From the NCBI GenBank assembly GCA_033584155.1, contig CP138355.1, forward strand, positions 868,001-932,000: a stretch of DNA of 64,000 nt. The letters run 5' to 3'. Within the stretch, counting starts at the first letter, position 1. The number at the start of each line of letters is the position of its first letter. Below the pieces are notes generated by a model. The model was given only the letters and a program-made list of their open reading frames with translations. It had not been told where the DNA came from and ran no database searches. The translations under genes were made by a program, and so were the position numbers. The DNA is from Candidatus Electrothrix scaldis. Lineage in GTDB: Bacteria > Desulfobacterota > Desulfobulbia > Desulfobulbales > Desulfobulbaceae. This document shows, piece after piece, positions 45,947 to 54,084 of the stretch.

Positions 45947-46353
45947 ATGTCCTGTTGGACACCAATGTTGTCCTTGACTTTGTGCTTGATCGACAGCCGT
46001 TCGCCAAGGCGGCGGAACTGGTGCTTGAGACGGCCAAGTGCCGCCCGATTCAATTCTATCTGTCCGCGACCACCATCACTGATTTGTTTTATATTGCCGC
46101 CAAAGCGAAAGGAAAGACCTTCTCACTGGCATTGATCAGGGATTTGCTGGAGTTTGTCGAGATCGCTGCTGTGGATAAGACGGTGATTCTTGACGCGCTT
46201 CACTCCGGGCAGCCTGATTTTGAAGACGCTGTGCAGGTAGAAGCTGCAAAACAGGCCGCAGTCAGTGTCATCGTTACAAGAAACGAGGCGGATTTTGTCG
46301 GAGCGGGGATTGATGTCTGCTGTCCTGATGAATTTCTGCGACGTTATAGATGA
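45943..46353 (+). CDS. PIN-domain toxin
   Basis: 136 residues. PIN acidic residues appear in VLLDTNVVLDFVLDR, SATTITDLFYIA, PDFEDAVQ and VTRNEADF. Predicted RNase of a toxin-antitoxin pair; both ends overlap neighbours by 4 bases, so three genes form one tight unit. Confidence 0.87.
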   Translation: MNVLLDTNVVLDFVLDRQPFAKAAELVLETAKCRPIQFYLSATTITDLFYIAAKAKGKTFSLALIRDLLEFVEIAAVDKTVILDALHSGQPDFEDAVQVEAAKQAAVSVIVTRNEADFVGAGIDVCCPDEFLRRYR

Positions 46354-46538
46354 TTGATGATCCGATTGTAGAAGAGATACGGCGTTTTCGCAGAGAACAC
46401 GCAGCGCGATACGGGAACAATCTTCAGCGTATTGCCGAGGCATTGCGGGAGAAGGAGCGGCTGTCTGATCGGGTGCGCTTGAATCTGGGGCCGAAGGGGT
46501 TGGATGAGAAGGTGTTGGGGAAGAAGGCGCAGAGATGA
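46350..46538 (+). CDS. Small protein of the DDPIVEE type
   Basis: 62 residues. The start DDPIVEEIRRFRREHAARYG is typical of small proteins often found in toxin-antitoxin units; no function is proved. It overlaps the PIN gene by 4 bases. Its last codons lie within repeat copy 3. Confidence 0.65.
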   Translation: MIDDPIVEEIRRFRREHAARYGNNLQRIAEALREKERLSDRVRLNLGPKGLDEKVLGKKAQR

Positions 46539-46590
46539 ATTTCCGGGCTATTATTGGATGTTCTTTGTGGGGTACACGTCCTATAGGGGA
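46527..46590 (+). repeat. Dispersed ~65-bp repeat, copy 3
   Basis: Most diverged copy (AGAGATGAATTTCCGGGCTA, TTATTGGATGTTCTTTG, CGTCC). It overlaps the stop of the small gene before it. Confidence 0.65.
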
Positions 46591-46672
46591 ATGAGGAAAG
46601 TAGCTGGGTGCTTCAGCGGTAGGCTGAGGTTTCAAGAAAAGTGACGGTATAATAAGGGTAAAAGGTTAAGTT

Positions 46673-47897
46673 TTGTCAAAGTGCAATCATGATAATGTGC
46701 ATTGTATCAATCAGTTCGAATTGATTCGCAAGTATGAGTGTGTTGATTGCGGTACAGTAATGATGTGTGCTTGTGATAAGGAAATAGGTGAGAAGTTTTT
46801 AGCCCATCAACTTGTTTATGGCAAAAGACTGCGAAACGCAGCAACGAGTAAAAGTTCAAGAAGGTTTTGTCGATAATATTTGTGAAGAATGTCGAGGGTT
46901 GCCTCCCACTCCATATCCTGTAGCCTCTATAGTCGGTCGTACCACAAAGATTAAACGTTATTATTGGCGTGAGTTAGCGTTTCGTGAATATGAACTGTAC
47001 GAAGAGCTTGGAGGGCGTCCAGAAAATTATACTTATGAGTTGGGCAACAAAGAATCCAAAATCATCTGTAAAGCCCAAACTCAAGCATTGGCTGATATAA
47101 AGGCTCTACATGCAGCTAAACCAAAGTACCATTATGATGAAGAGTCGAATGACTCTTTTATCAAACGAATGGGTGTCTATGTTCGCGAGGTGCAGGGCGT
47201 TTGCGCTAAAGATAACAATAGTCGCAAAGCAAAGATTGTTTATGATGACAGGTTGCTGACCGTCGAGCAATATGCCAAGAAAATATACGAAGACTTAGGT
47301 TATCAAGTCCTTTTTTCAGAAAGCGTCCCGTTTCATGCTCTGTTCGGCATTTATACATGGATGTTGATTCAAGATCCCTTTGACTCTGAAGTACGTATGG
47401 CAGGGTTTGGAGAGCGGTCAGCTTATGAAAAAGATCGTTCAAATAATCTTATATGGGTTCCTTTGCCGTCTGATTTTGGGACAAGTGGCTATGCGGAACG
47501 TAGGAAAGAGAAAATAAAAGCACATCTGTCTTACATTAACCATGAGGATACAGAAGAGCTTCTCTGGCTTTTTGACTACTGGACTACATATAGTGAAGGA
47601 CTAAGACAATACTTATGGGCTCATAAACATGAACACGTTCAAGTCGCAAGGAAAATAGTCGAAGTCCTAGAGCCGTATGCCACGTTAGGGATTATTGAGT
47701 ATCTCTTAGGTGATTACTGGGGTAGATATCTAGGGTGGCCGGATATGCTTGTCTTTAATGATGATGGTTACTTGTTTGTCGAAGTAAAATTATCCAAAGA
47801 TAAACTTTCGGATGAGCAGCGGCACTGGATTGAAGAAAACGATAAGCAATTGCATTTACCGTTTGAAATTTTAAAAATTAATCGTGTTATAGCCTAA
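46673..47897 (+). pseudogene. VRR-NUC nuclease protein with frameshift
   Basis: Two frames together make one protein. The first (46673, TTG start, 67 codons) is Cys-rich (SKCNHDNVHC, YECVDCGTVMMCACDKEIGE). The second runs to 47897 and starts with another Cys pair (NICEECRGLP). Dropping one A from the AAAA at 46822-46825 joins them as HQLVYGK-DCETQQRV. The C-terminus holds a VRR-NUC domain of the PD-(D/E)xK fold (GWPDMLVFNDDGYLFVEVKL, then KQLHLPFEILKIN). It may be a recent inactivation, a sequencing error or ribosomal frameshifting. Such nucleases occur in phage, repair and defence contexts. Confidence 0.7.
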
Positions 47898-48071
47898 CAA
47901 ATAAATCATGAAAGCTTTCTGTCCGAGCGAAGAAAGGAAGGAAATGAGGGCTGATAGCGAGTAGAATGTACAGTAGCCTAATATCACTCTGGACTGGCAC
48001 CCAAGCTCTGCTTGCGCACAGACACCGTGAAGCTCCGCCTCAAACAAAAAGCAGAGCTTCAGGAATACGTG

Positions 48072-48097
48072 CTCCCAAGCTGGAGCTTGGGAGCCAG
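48072..48097. repeat. Palindrome (REP-like)
   Basis: GCTCCCAAGCT pairs perfectly with AGCTTGGGAGC around GG. A related but poorer palindromic region (CACCCAAGCTCTGCTTG, then GAAGCTCCGC) lies just upstream at 47998-48040. Typical of small dispersed intergenic repeats. Confidence 0.65.
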
Positions 48098-48118
48098 AAG
48101 AATACGAGGTAAACAAGT

Positions 48119-48346
48119 ATGCATTCCATAACCATTAATATCAGCAATGAGAAATTGGTCGAAAAAGTTCTATGGTTCCTCAATTTTCTCAAAAAAGATG
48201 GATTGGAAATAGTCTCAAGAGAAGATATGGATGACCTCAAGCTGTTGAGAGCTACAAGAGATGAGGAATCTATTCCATTTGAAGATGCCGGAACAATCTT
48301 AACGAGGATTGTCTATGCAGACATTATCAATACCGTACATCGATGA
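48119..48346 (+). CDS. Small antitoxin-like hypothetical protein
   Basis: 75 residues, not securely recognised; a helical N-terminus (ISNEKLVEKVLWFLNFLKKDG) and an acidic middle suggest an antitoxin-like protein. GAGG lies upstream. Its end overlaps the next gene by 32 bases in another frame, so the three genes from here to 49053 read as one unit. Confidence 0.5.
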   Translation: MHSITINISNEKLVEKVLWFLNFLKKDGLEIVSREDMDDLKLLRATRDEESIPFEDAGTILTRIVYADIINTVHR

Positions 48347-48566
48347 TCTTTTAGTTTCCTCTGGGCAATCGAAAGAACGCCTTGAGCAGGAATTGCGTTT
48401 TTTGTTGGCTGTGAAACTGTTCGAGTTAAGACGCCTTTCCGTGGGCAAGGCAGCGCAGCTGTGCGGAATGGGAAAGCTGGATTTTATGGACGAACTCGGG
48501 CGAATGGGGATACCGGTGATTAATCTTGATGATGAGCAGATCCGGGATGAGTTACAAAATGCGTGA
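48315..48566 (+). CDS. UPF0175-family protein (putative antitoxin)
   Basis: 83 residues from the ATG at 48315 (an in-frame TTG lies 6 bases upstream). RLEQELRFLLAVKLFELRRLSVGKAAQLCGMGKLDFMDELG fits UPF0175, a short HTH-like group nearly always paired with DUF3368 proteins. It overlaps the next gene by 8 bases. Confidence 0.85.
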   Translation: MQTLSIPYIDDLLVSSGQSKERLEQELRFLLAVKLFELRRLSVGKAAQLCGMGKLDFMDELGRMGIPVINLDDEQIRDELQNA

Positions 48567-49053
48567 TGTGGCGGCAGTTGCCGACAGCGGGCCGTTAATT
48601 TTTCTTGCCCGGATTGATCTGCTCAACTTGCTGCCGAAATTATTTGACGAGATTCTCATTCCGCCGGAAGTACGAGATGAAGTAATGGTCCGTGGCCGGA
48701 ATCGTCCAGGAGCCTACGTAGTCAGTCAGGCGAAATGGCTCACTGTTCAGGCTCCTAATCCTCAATTGGTCAAGCCCTTGAGTATTCTTGTTGATGCTGG
48801 TGAAGCAGAGGCTATTGCTTTGGCGCAGACCACGGAAGATTGTACAGTGCTGTTGGATGATTTACGGGCCAGGAAGGTTGCTCAACGGCTTGATATTAAG
48901 CAGATCGGTACGGTTGGCTTGTTGCTTAGGGCTAAAAAAAGGGGATTGCTGGAGACGATTAAGCCGCATCTTGCAGCTCTGATGGAAAGCGGCATTTATA
49001 TTCGCAAGGAGTTAGTCGAAGCTGTTTTGAAGGAAGCTGGAGAGGGTGTGTAG
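48559..49053 (+). CDS. DUF3368 PIN-like protein (putative toxin)
   Basis: 164 residues from the ATG at 48559. AAVADSGPLIFLARIDLL, PPEVRDEVMVRG, VDAGEAEAIALA, VLLDDLRARKVA and KQIGTVGLLLRAKKRG are DUF3368 landmarks with PIN-type acidic residues. Predicted RNase toxin of the pair with UPF0175. Confidence 0.87.
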   Translation: MRDVAAVADSGPLIFLARIDLLNLLPKLFDEILIPPEVRDEVMVRGRNRPGAYVVSQAKWLTVQAPNPQLVKPLSILVDAGEAEAIALAQTTEDCTVLLDDLRARKVAQRLDIKQIGTVGLLLRAKKRGLLETIKPHLAALMESGIYIRKELVEAVLKEAGEGV

Positions 49054-49056
49054 CCC

Positions 49057-49716
49057 ATGAAACCTTTTCCGCAATGGACAAGAGAAGAGATTGAAGACGA
49101 GTTCAGCCTGTGTGCTGACCGACAGTACGGGTTACTCCAGGAATGGCTTGCCGTGTCTCCGTCCTTTACTGATACTGAACAGCAAACCCTGCGCACTCTC
49201 TCTCAGACGCTGTTGACCCATGTCCATGACTGGAATGAAGAGGAGCTGAAGGTCTATTTCATTGCATCGCTCCTCAATATGGTGAACTTTTATCAGCCTT
49301 CGTACCGCCCTTTTCTTGAACGTGAGTTGAGCGTTGAATATGCGGACGGAAAGCGGCTGTGGGGCATTGTTGATTTTCTTGTTGCCTCGGGCAGGCAGGC
49401 TCCCAAGCAGCCTTTCTTTTTTTTGCATGAATATAAGAAGGAATTGGATAGTTCCAATGATCCGCTGGGACAGCTGCTGGCGGAGATGGTCGCGGCCCAA
49501 GCTGCAAATGCTCGTGCGCAGCCTGTCTACGGGGCCTATATTATCGGTCGGCATTGGTACTTTGTCCTCCTTGATGGGCAAGTCTATGCGGAAAGTCTGG
49601 CCTATGATGCGACAAAAGAGGCGGAGATTGTGCAGATAGCTGCTATACTGCGAAGAACTAAGGAGGTTATTGATGAGCTGGTTTGCTCTGGTGCTCAAAC
49701 AGTACAATCCCTTTAA
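49057..49716 (+). CDS. Hypothetical protein with PD-(D/E)xK-like core
   Basis: 219 residues, 3 bases after the DUF3368 stop. The stretch GIVDFLVASG ... FFFLHEYKKELDSSNDPLGQLLAEM has the spacing Asp, then Glu-x-Lys (as EYK), typical of the restriction-endonuclease fold, followed by a glutamine helix. Full family not recognised. It may be a nuclease-like element of this accessory region. Confidence 0.6.
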   Translation: MKPFPQWTREEIEDEFSLCADRQYGLLQEWLAVSPSFTDTEQQTLRTLSQTLLTHVHDWNEEELKVYFIASLLNMVNFYQPSYRPFLERELSVEYADGKRLWGIVDFLVASGRQAPKQPFFFLHEYKKELDSSNDPLGQLLAEMVAAQAANARAQPVYGAYIIGRHWYFVLLDGQVYAESLAYDATKEAEIVQIAAILRRTKEVIDELVCSGAQTVQSL

Positions 49717-49732
49717 AGTTAAGCAGAATACC

Positions 49733-49787
49733 TTGTCCTATCTCGTCCTAGCCAGAAAGCCGTTGTCCGAACCTTGCAAAACGGCTT
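49733..49787 (+). repeat. Degraded copy of dnaX 5' end, copy A
   Basis: TTG start, then TCC TAT CTC GTC CTA GCC AGA, the DnaX N-terminus LSYLVLAR. A deletion of about 40 bases has occurred between two GCCAGAAA copies that also exist in dnaX. The rest matches dnaX up to AAAACGG. The methyltransferase ATG is the next base. Confidence 0.85.
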
Positions 49788-50996
49788 ATGAGTTCTGACC
49801 ACATGAAGAGTATGCTGCTGTTACGCGAAGACGAACGTTCCTATGGAACGCGCTGTTCCGGTGCCTTGCTCAAAGAAACCCCGCAGCGTTACCGGCTGAT
49901 TGATCTCTTCGCCGGAGCTGGCGGCATGTCATTAGGGTTTTCCGAGTCGTTCGGACAGCCCTTTCAATCGGTTTGGGCGAATGACTGTAATCAGTTTTGT
50001 GTTGATACATATAATGAGAACTTCGGGCCGCACTGTGTTGCCGGTGATCTTGCGGAAATACTGAAAGACGATCAGATCAGGATTCCTCAAGCTGACGTGG
50101 TGATAGGAGGCCCTCCCTGCCAGGGCTTCAGTCTGTTGAACAAGAATCGGGCTGATGACCCTCGGAAGGAACTCTGGCGTCCTTTCTTGCAAGTTGTTGA
50201 GCAATGCGGGGCCTCAGTCTTTGTTATGGAGAACGTGCCACAGCTACTTGGTACCTTTGAACATGGGGAAATTGTCGGGATGGCGCAAGCCCTCGGCTTT
50301 AAAGTCTATCAGGAGAAGCTGATAGCTGCTGACTATGGTGTTCCACAGACTCGTACCAGGGCATTTATCATCGGGTGTACTTTTGCAGATCCCTCAATGC
50401 TCTTTCCTCCGAGAAAAACGCATTGCAACCCGAACGGAAAGAGCAAGCAGCTGTTGCTGCCGTTTGAGAAGCAGGAGTTTTTATCTTCTCCTCAACATTG
50501 GAAAACGGTACGAGATGCGATTAAGGATCTTCCTCCGCCTGAAGGGACGGAAATCAGAGAAACAGCTCCGCCGCTTGATTTGCATTTCGGAAGAAATCCT
50601 ACCGAACTCAGCCGAAAAAGATACAGGGCTATTCCGCAGGAGGGAATGAACCGCTTTGATTTACAGCGAGTCGCTCCCGAATTAACTCCGAAATGCTGGA
50701 TCAAGAAGAAATCTGGAGGTACGGATTTGTTTGGGCAGCTCTGGTGGGATCGACCTTCAGTGACGATACGGACAGAGTTTTTTAAGCCGGAAAAAGGTCG
50801 TTACCTGCACCCGGAGCAGCATCGCCCGATTACTCATCGGGAGGCGGCACGGTTTCAAAGTTTCCCGGACAGCTTTCGTTTTACCGGGTCGAAAATTGAA
50901 ATTGCCAAACAGATCGGCAATGCGGTTCCTCCATTGCTTGCGGCAAGGGTGGCTGATATAGTCAGGGTATTGCTGGACAGCAGGGTTGAGACATGA
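49788..50996 (+). CDS. DNA (cytosine-5) methyltransferase
   Basis: 402 residues. Motif I LIDLFAGAGGMSLGF, motif IV GGPPCQGFS with the catalytic Cys, motif VI MENVPQLL, motif VIII RTRAFIIG, and motifs IX-X toward REAARFQSFPD and IGNAVPPLLA. The variable target-recognition part lies at about 210-310. No cognate endonuclease is obvious unless the next gene supplies it. The gene begins right at the end of the degraded dnaX copy. Confidence 0.93.
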   Translation: MSSDHMKSMLLLREDERSYGTRCSGALLKETPQRYRLIDLFAGAGGMSLGFSESFGQPFQSVWANDCNQFCVDTYNENFGPHCVAGDLAEILKDDQIRIPQADVVIGGPPCQGFSLLNKNRADDPRKELWRPFLQVVEQCGASVFVMENVPQLLGTFEHGEIVGMAQALGFKVYQEKLIAADYGVPQTRTRAFIIGCTFADPSMLFPPRKTHCNPNGKSKQLLLPFEKQEFLSSPQHWKTVRDAIKDLPPPEGTEIRETAPPLDLHFGRNPTELSRKRYRAIPQEGMNRFDLQRVAPELTPKCWIKKKSGGTDLFGQLWWDRPSVTIRTEFFKPEKGRYLHPEQHRPITHREAARFQSFPDSFRFTGSKIEIAKQIGNAVPPLLAARVADIVRVLLDSRVET

Positions 50997-51436
50997 AAGC
51001 GGAAGAGATACGAAAACAGCTGCTGGAGTTGTTGATAGATTTTGAAGATGAATTGCGCTCTGATAATCTGCGGCAGAAGGTACTGTCCCTTGTTCCATGC
51101 TATCATCAGTTGCGCGACCTGGGGAAATCCCTCATTCCTGCTGAAGAGGCCCGCAGTGCCCGCGACAGGATACTGCATTATTTCTTGAAATACCAAGGAG
51201 TGATCATCAGCGGAGATGAACTGCTTGTTGTCTCGGGCATTCAGGAATATGCTCGGAGGATACGTGAGTTGAGAGTCCAATTCGGCTGGTCGATAGCGAG
51301 CGGCCTGACAGCTACGCAGATGGCGGAAGAAAATGAGTTTCCTCTTGTAGATATTGATGCAGCAGCGATGGGGACTTCGGACTATATTGTCACGCTCTGC
51401 ACTGTTTGTCATGATGATATCCATCGTAAAAAATAG
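50993..51436 (+). CDS. Methyltransferase-linked winged-helix protein, possibly truncated restriction partner
   Basis: 147 residues, overlapping the methyltransferase stop by 4 bases. ARDRILHYFLKYQGVIISGDELLVVSGIQEYARRIRELRVQFGW forms a helix-turn-helix seen in proteins beside C5 methyltransferases that may contain HNH nucleases. The end reads TLCTVCHDDIHRKK, like the start of an HNH Cys/His block, so the nuclease domain may have been lost or be minimal. Confidence 0.55.
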   Translation: MKAEEIRKQLLELLIDFEDELRSDNLRQKVLSLVPCYHQLRDLGKSLIPAEEARSARDRILHYFLKYQGVIISGDELLVVSGIQEYARRIRELRVQFGWSIASGLTATQMAEENEFPLVDIDAAAMGTSDYIVTLCTVCHDDIHRKK

Positions 51437-51455
51437 GGAATAAAAAGAAGCTGCC

Positions 51456-51568
51456 GTGTCCTACCTCGTCCTCGCCAGAAAATCCCGACCCCAGACCTTG
51501 TTCCGGGGAGCCCAGGTGGTCGGCCAGAAAGCCGTTGCCCGTACCCTGCAAAATAGGTTAGAGCAGAG
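51456..51568 (+). repeat. Copy of dnaX 5' end, copy B
   Basis: The first ~50 bases after GTG are identical to dnaX up to CAGACCTT. Then an extra ~9 bases, then CAGGTGGTCGGCCAGAAAGCCGTT again identical. Homology starts at the base before the GTG start codon and not upstream of it. See the peptide at 51456-51593. Confidence 0.92.
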
Positions 51569-51593
51569 TAAGAACAATCAGGAGGAACAGTGA
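51456..51593 (+). CDS. 45-residue peptide made of the DnaX N-terminus
   Basis: GTG start; the frame stays open through the duplicated dnaX start and the small insert: MSYLVLARKSRPQTLFRGAQ then VVGQKAVARTLQ. Stop at 51591-51593 overlaps the GTG of the transporter gene, whose AGGAGG lies inside this frame. It may be a translated relic serving as a leader for the transporter. No ATPase part is present. Confidence 0.4.
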   Translation: MSYLVLARKSRPQTLFRGAQVVGQKAVARTLQNRLEQSKNNQEEQ

Positions 51594-51925
51594 GTCCATT
51601 GAAAAAATATCTGATTCTCTTTGCCCCAGTGATTTTTTCCACTGTTGCTCAGCTCCTGCTAAAGCAGGCAGCCTTAAAGGAATGGAAGAGTACGGCATGG
51701 CTGCTGACAATGGGGAGCAGCGTTGTGGTGTATGGTCTTGCTTTGGCCCTGTACTCGGTTGCGCTTCGATACTTTCCAGTCAGTTTGGCAAGTCCAGTGA
51801 ATACCATTGCCTGCATGTTGCTGGTGATCTTAGGCGGTACGTTTTTTTGGAATGAACCCTTTGGCATACGTCAGGCTCTCGGGACATTGCTCGGGGTGCT
51901 CTCCATGCTGCTCATTCTTTCTTGA
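51590..51925 (+). CDS. SMR/EamA-like small membrane transporter
   Basis: 111 residues with a GTG start after AGGAGG. Four membrane helices with TVAQLLLKQAAL, SLASPVNTIACMLLVILGGTFFWNEP and LGTLLGVLSMLLILS, as in EmrE/ArnE-like proteins. Probable small-molecule or lipid-linked export; the substrate is unknown. It sits between two dnaX starts. Confidence 0.82.
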   Translation: MSPLKKYLILFAPVIFSTVAQLLLKQAALKEWKSTAWLLTMGSSVVVYGLALALYSVALRYFPVSLASPVNTIACMLLVILGGTFFWNEPFGIRQALGTLLGVLSMLLILS

Positions 51926-52031
51926 TTTGGTCATAACGGAATACTGAAGAGGCTGTGTTGCTGCGTAATCCGCAGCCAGTCATATCCAGAATACATAAAC
52001 ACATTGCTTGAACCTTTTAATCTGAAATCCC

Positions 52032-53909
52032 GTGTCCTACCTCGTCCTCGCCAGAAAATCCCGACCCCAGACCTTTGCTCAGGTGGTCGGCCAGAAAGCC
52101 GTTGTCCGTACCCTGCAAAACGGATTAGTACAGAACCGGGTGCCCCATGCCCTGATCTTCAGCGGGGTGCGCGGTACCGGTAAAACTACTCTTGCCCGCA
52201 TCATGGCCAAGGCCCTGAACTGCGAAAAGGGAGAACCGCCTGAACCCTGCAACGAATGCCGCTCCTGCAAGGAGATCATGGCAGGGAGTTCCGTTGATCT
52301 GCACGAGGTAGATGGTGCCTCCAACCGGGGTATTCAGGAGATCCGGGAGCTGAAGGAAAATATCCGCTTCATGCCCACCAGCTCCAAGTTCAAGATCATC
52401 ATCATTGATGAGGTCCACATGCTCACCACCGAGGCCTTTAACGCCTTGCTCAAGACCCTTGAGGAGCCGCCTGAGCATGTCTATTTCATGTTTGCCACCA
52501 CGGAATTGCACAAGGTGCCGGTGACCATCCTTTCCCGCTGTCAGCGCTACGAGCTCAAGCGTGTTTCTCATGCGGAGCTGTCTGCCCATTTTGCCTCTTT
52601 AGCGGAGCAGGAGGGAATCAGCATTGATGAGTCAGCCCTGAACATGGTGGTCCGTGAGGCAGGAGGTTCGGTGCGCGATGGCCTTAGTCTGCTGGATCAG
52701 GTCTTTTCTTATTGCGGCGACAACGTCACTGGCGAGGAGGTGGCTGATGTGCTGGGCCTGGTCAGTCACGAGGTGATTGCCGATCTTGCCCGCGCCCTGC
52801 TCGCAAAAGATATTGCCACTGCCCTGGACTGTTTGGAGAAGGTCTATAGCTACGGCATGGATATCAAACGCTTCATTAATGAAGTGCTGGCCTGGTTTCG
52901 CAATCTGGTGGTGTGCAGCGTCAGCAAAGACCCTGCTCAGCTTCTTGATCTCCCTGTCGATGAACTGACCCTGTTGCAGGAGGTGGCAGCAGCCTATTCT
53001 GCGCAAACGCTGTTCATGATGTTCAATATGCTGCTTGAAGGGCTGGAAAAGGCTGCCTTTTCTCCTCGTCCCCGCTTTGCTGTGGAGATGACCTTTATCC
53101 GGGCCGTGCAGGTGGATGATGTGGTGCCGGTGACGGACCTGCTTACCCGCCTTGATGATGTGCTGGCTGGTGTGGCCTTGCCGCAACAGCAGGTCGCTCG
53201 GCAAACAATGCTATCACAGCCTCCATCGCAGACGCCTCAGCAGGTTTCGCAGCCAGGGCAGGGCAGGGGAGCGATAATGTCTCCACCGCCTTCGTCTTCA
53301 CAAGCTGTACCTCTTGCCGAGGTCGAAAAAAAAAAAGAACCTGAACCGGTAATCCCTCCTCCGCAAGAGCCTCCCCCTGTGGAGGAGCAGCGACCGCCGG
53401 AACCAGATCCACCCGAAAAATTAGTAGGGGCGACTGGCCGGTCGCCCCTACCTCAAGATACAGGTGCCCCGGTTTCATCAGGTGCGCATACAAAAGATGT
53501 GCGCAAGCTGTGGCCCGGTTTTGTCCAGTATGTGCAGGAGCGGGTTCAATGGATGGCGGCGGCCCTGAAAAGTTCTTCCTCTGTTCGTTTGGAAAACGGT
53601 GTCCTGACCGTGAATTATGATGATTCTGCGGACTGTATGCTGCTGGGGAATAAGGAGAACCTTGTGCAGCTGACTGAGTACGCAATGGATTATTTTCAGG
53701 AGGAGCTGGAGGTGACCTTTAAGGTGCCCAATTCTTCCGCCTGTGCCACAGATTCAAACGGTGCGGCAGCTGTTCGACAAGAGCGGAAAAAATTGGCCAA
53801 TGATGCATTAGTCCTGGCAGCCGTGGATATTTTTAGTGGTCAGGTCGGGGATATTCGGGTTGGTGCTCGTTTCCGTGGAACTTTGAATGAGGAAAAAAAT
53901 GACGAATAA
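52032..53909 (+). CDS. dnaX: DNA polymerase III subunit tau/gamma
   Basis: 625 residues with a GTG start. Walker A GVRGTGKT (45-52), the zinc Cys set (64, 73, 76, 79), DEVHML and SEN-like sensor regions, and LSRCQRYELKR. Domain III ends near 370. A Pro/Gln-rich linker (about 390-490) holds an A11 run at 53326-53336 and an in-frame palindrome at 53424-53451. The C-terminal domain that binds the polymerase follows (about 490-600). First gene of dnaX-ybaB-recR. Confidence 0.96.
   Translation: MSYLVLARKSRPQTFAQVVGQKAVVRTLQNGLVQNRVPHALIFSGVRGTGKTTLARIMAKALNCEKGEPPEPCNECRSCKEIMAGSSVDLHEVDGASNRGIQEIRELKENIRFMPTSSKFKIIIIDEVHMLTTEAFNALLKTLEEPPEHVYFMFATTELHKVPVTILSRCQRYELKRVSHAELSAHFASLAEQEGISIDESALNMVVREAGGSVRDGLSLLDQVFSYCGDNVTGEEVADVLGLVSHEVIADLARALLAKDIATALDCLEKVYSYGMDIKRFINEVLAWFRNLVVCSVSKDPAQLLDLPVDELTLLQEVAAAYSAQTLFMMFNMLLEGLEKAAFSPRPRFAVEMTFIRAVQVDDVVPVTDLLTRLDDVLAGVALPQQQVARQTMLSQPPSQTPQQVSQPGQGRGAIMSPPPSSSQAVPLAEVEKKKEPEPVIPPPQEPPPVEEQRPPEPDPPEKLVGATGRSPLPQDTGAPVSSGAHTKDVRKLWPGFVQYVQERVQWMAAALKSSSSVRLENGVLTVNYDDSADCMLLGNKENLVQLTEYAMDYFQEELEVTFKVPNSSACATDSNGAAAVRQERKKLANDALVLAAVDIFSGQVGDIRVGARFRGTLNEEKNDE
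53326..53336 (+). promoter_or_regulatory. A11 slippery tract inside dnaX
   Basis: Eleven A followed by G at codon about 435. In both the -1 and +1 frames a stop comes within five codons (ACC TGA; CGG TAA). Slippage there would give a ~435-residue gamma-like product, close to the 431-residue E. coli gamma. Confidence 0.6.
53424..53451. repeat. REP-like palindrome inside dnaX
   Basis: GTAGGGGCGAC pairs perfectly with GTCGCCCCTAC around a TGGCCG centre. It is read in frame as part of the linker (VGATGRSPLP). Confidence 0.8.
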
Positions 53910-54084
53910 TCCTAAAAAATGATTATACTGCTCCGTAAGGGGCGACAGGCAACCCCTTGGCGGCAAACGACTATAAGCTCCTTTCACCCTTTCTGGGGTT
54001 GGGAGAGTAACAAAACATGAAGGTAGAAGTGGTGATTCGAGGAATCATTACCTCCTTTCATATAAAAAAATATAAGGAACGATA

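Noticed and set aside
49788-51436. Complete type II restriction-modification system
   Set aside because: The methyltransferase is clear, but its partner shows no full nuclease domain, so only a possible truncated partner is claimed.
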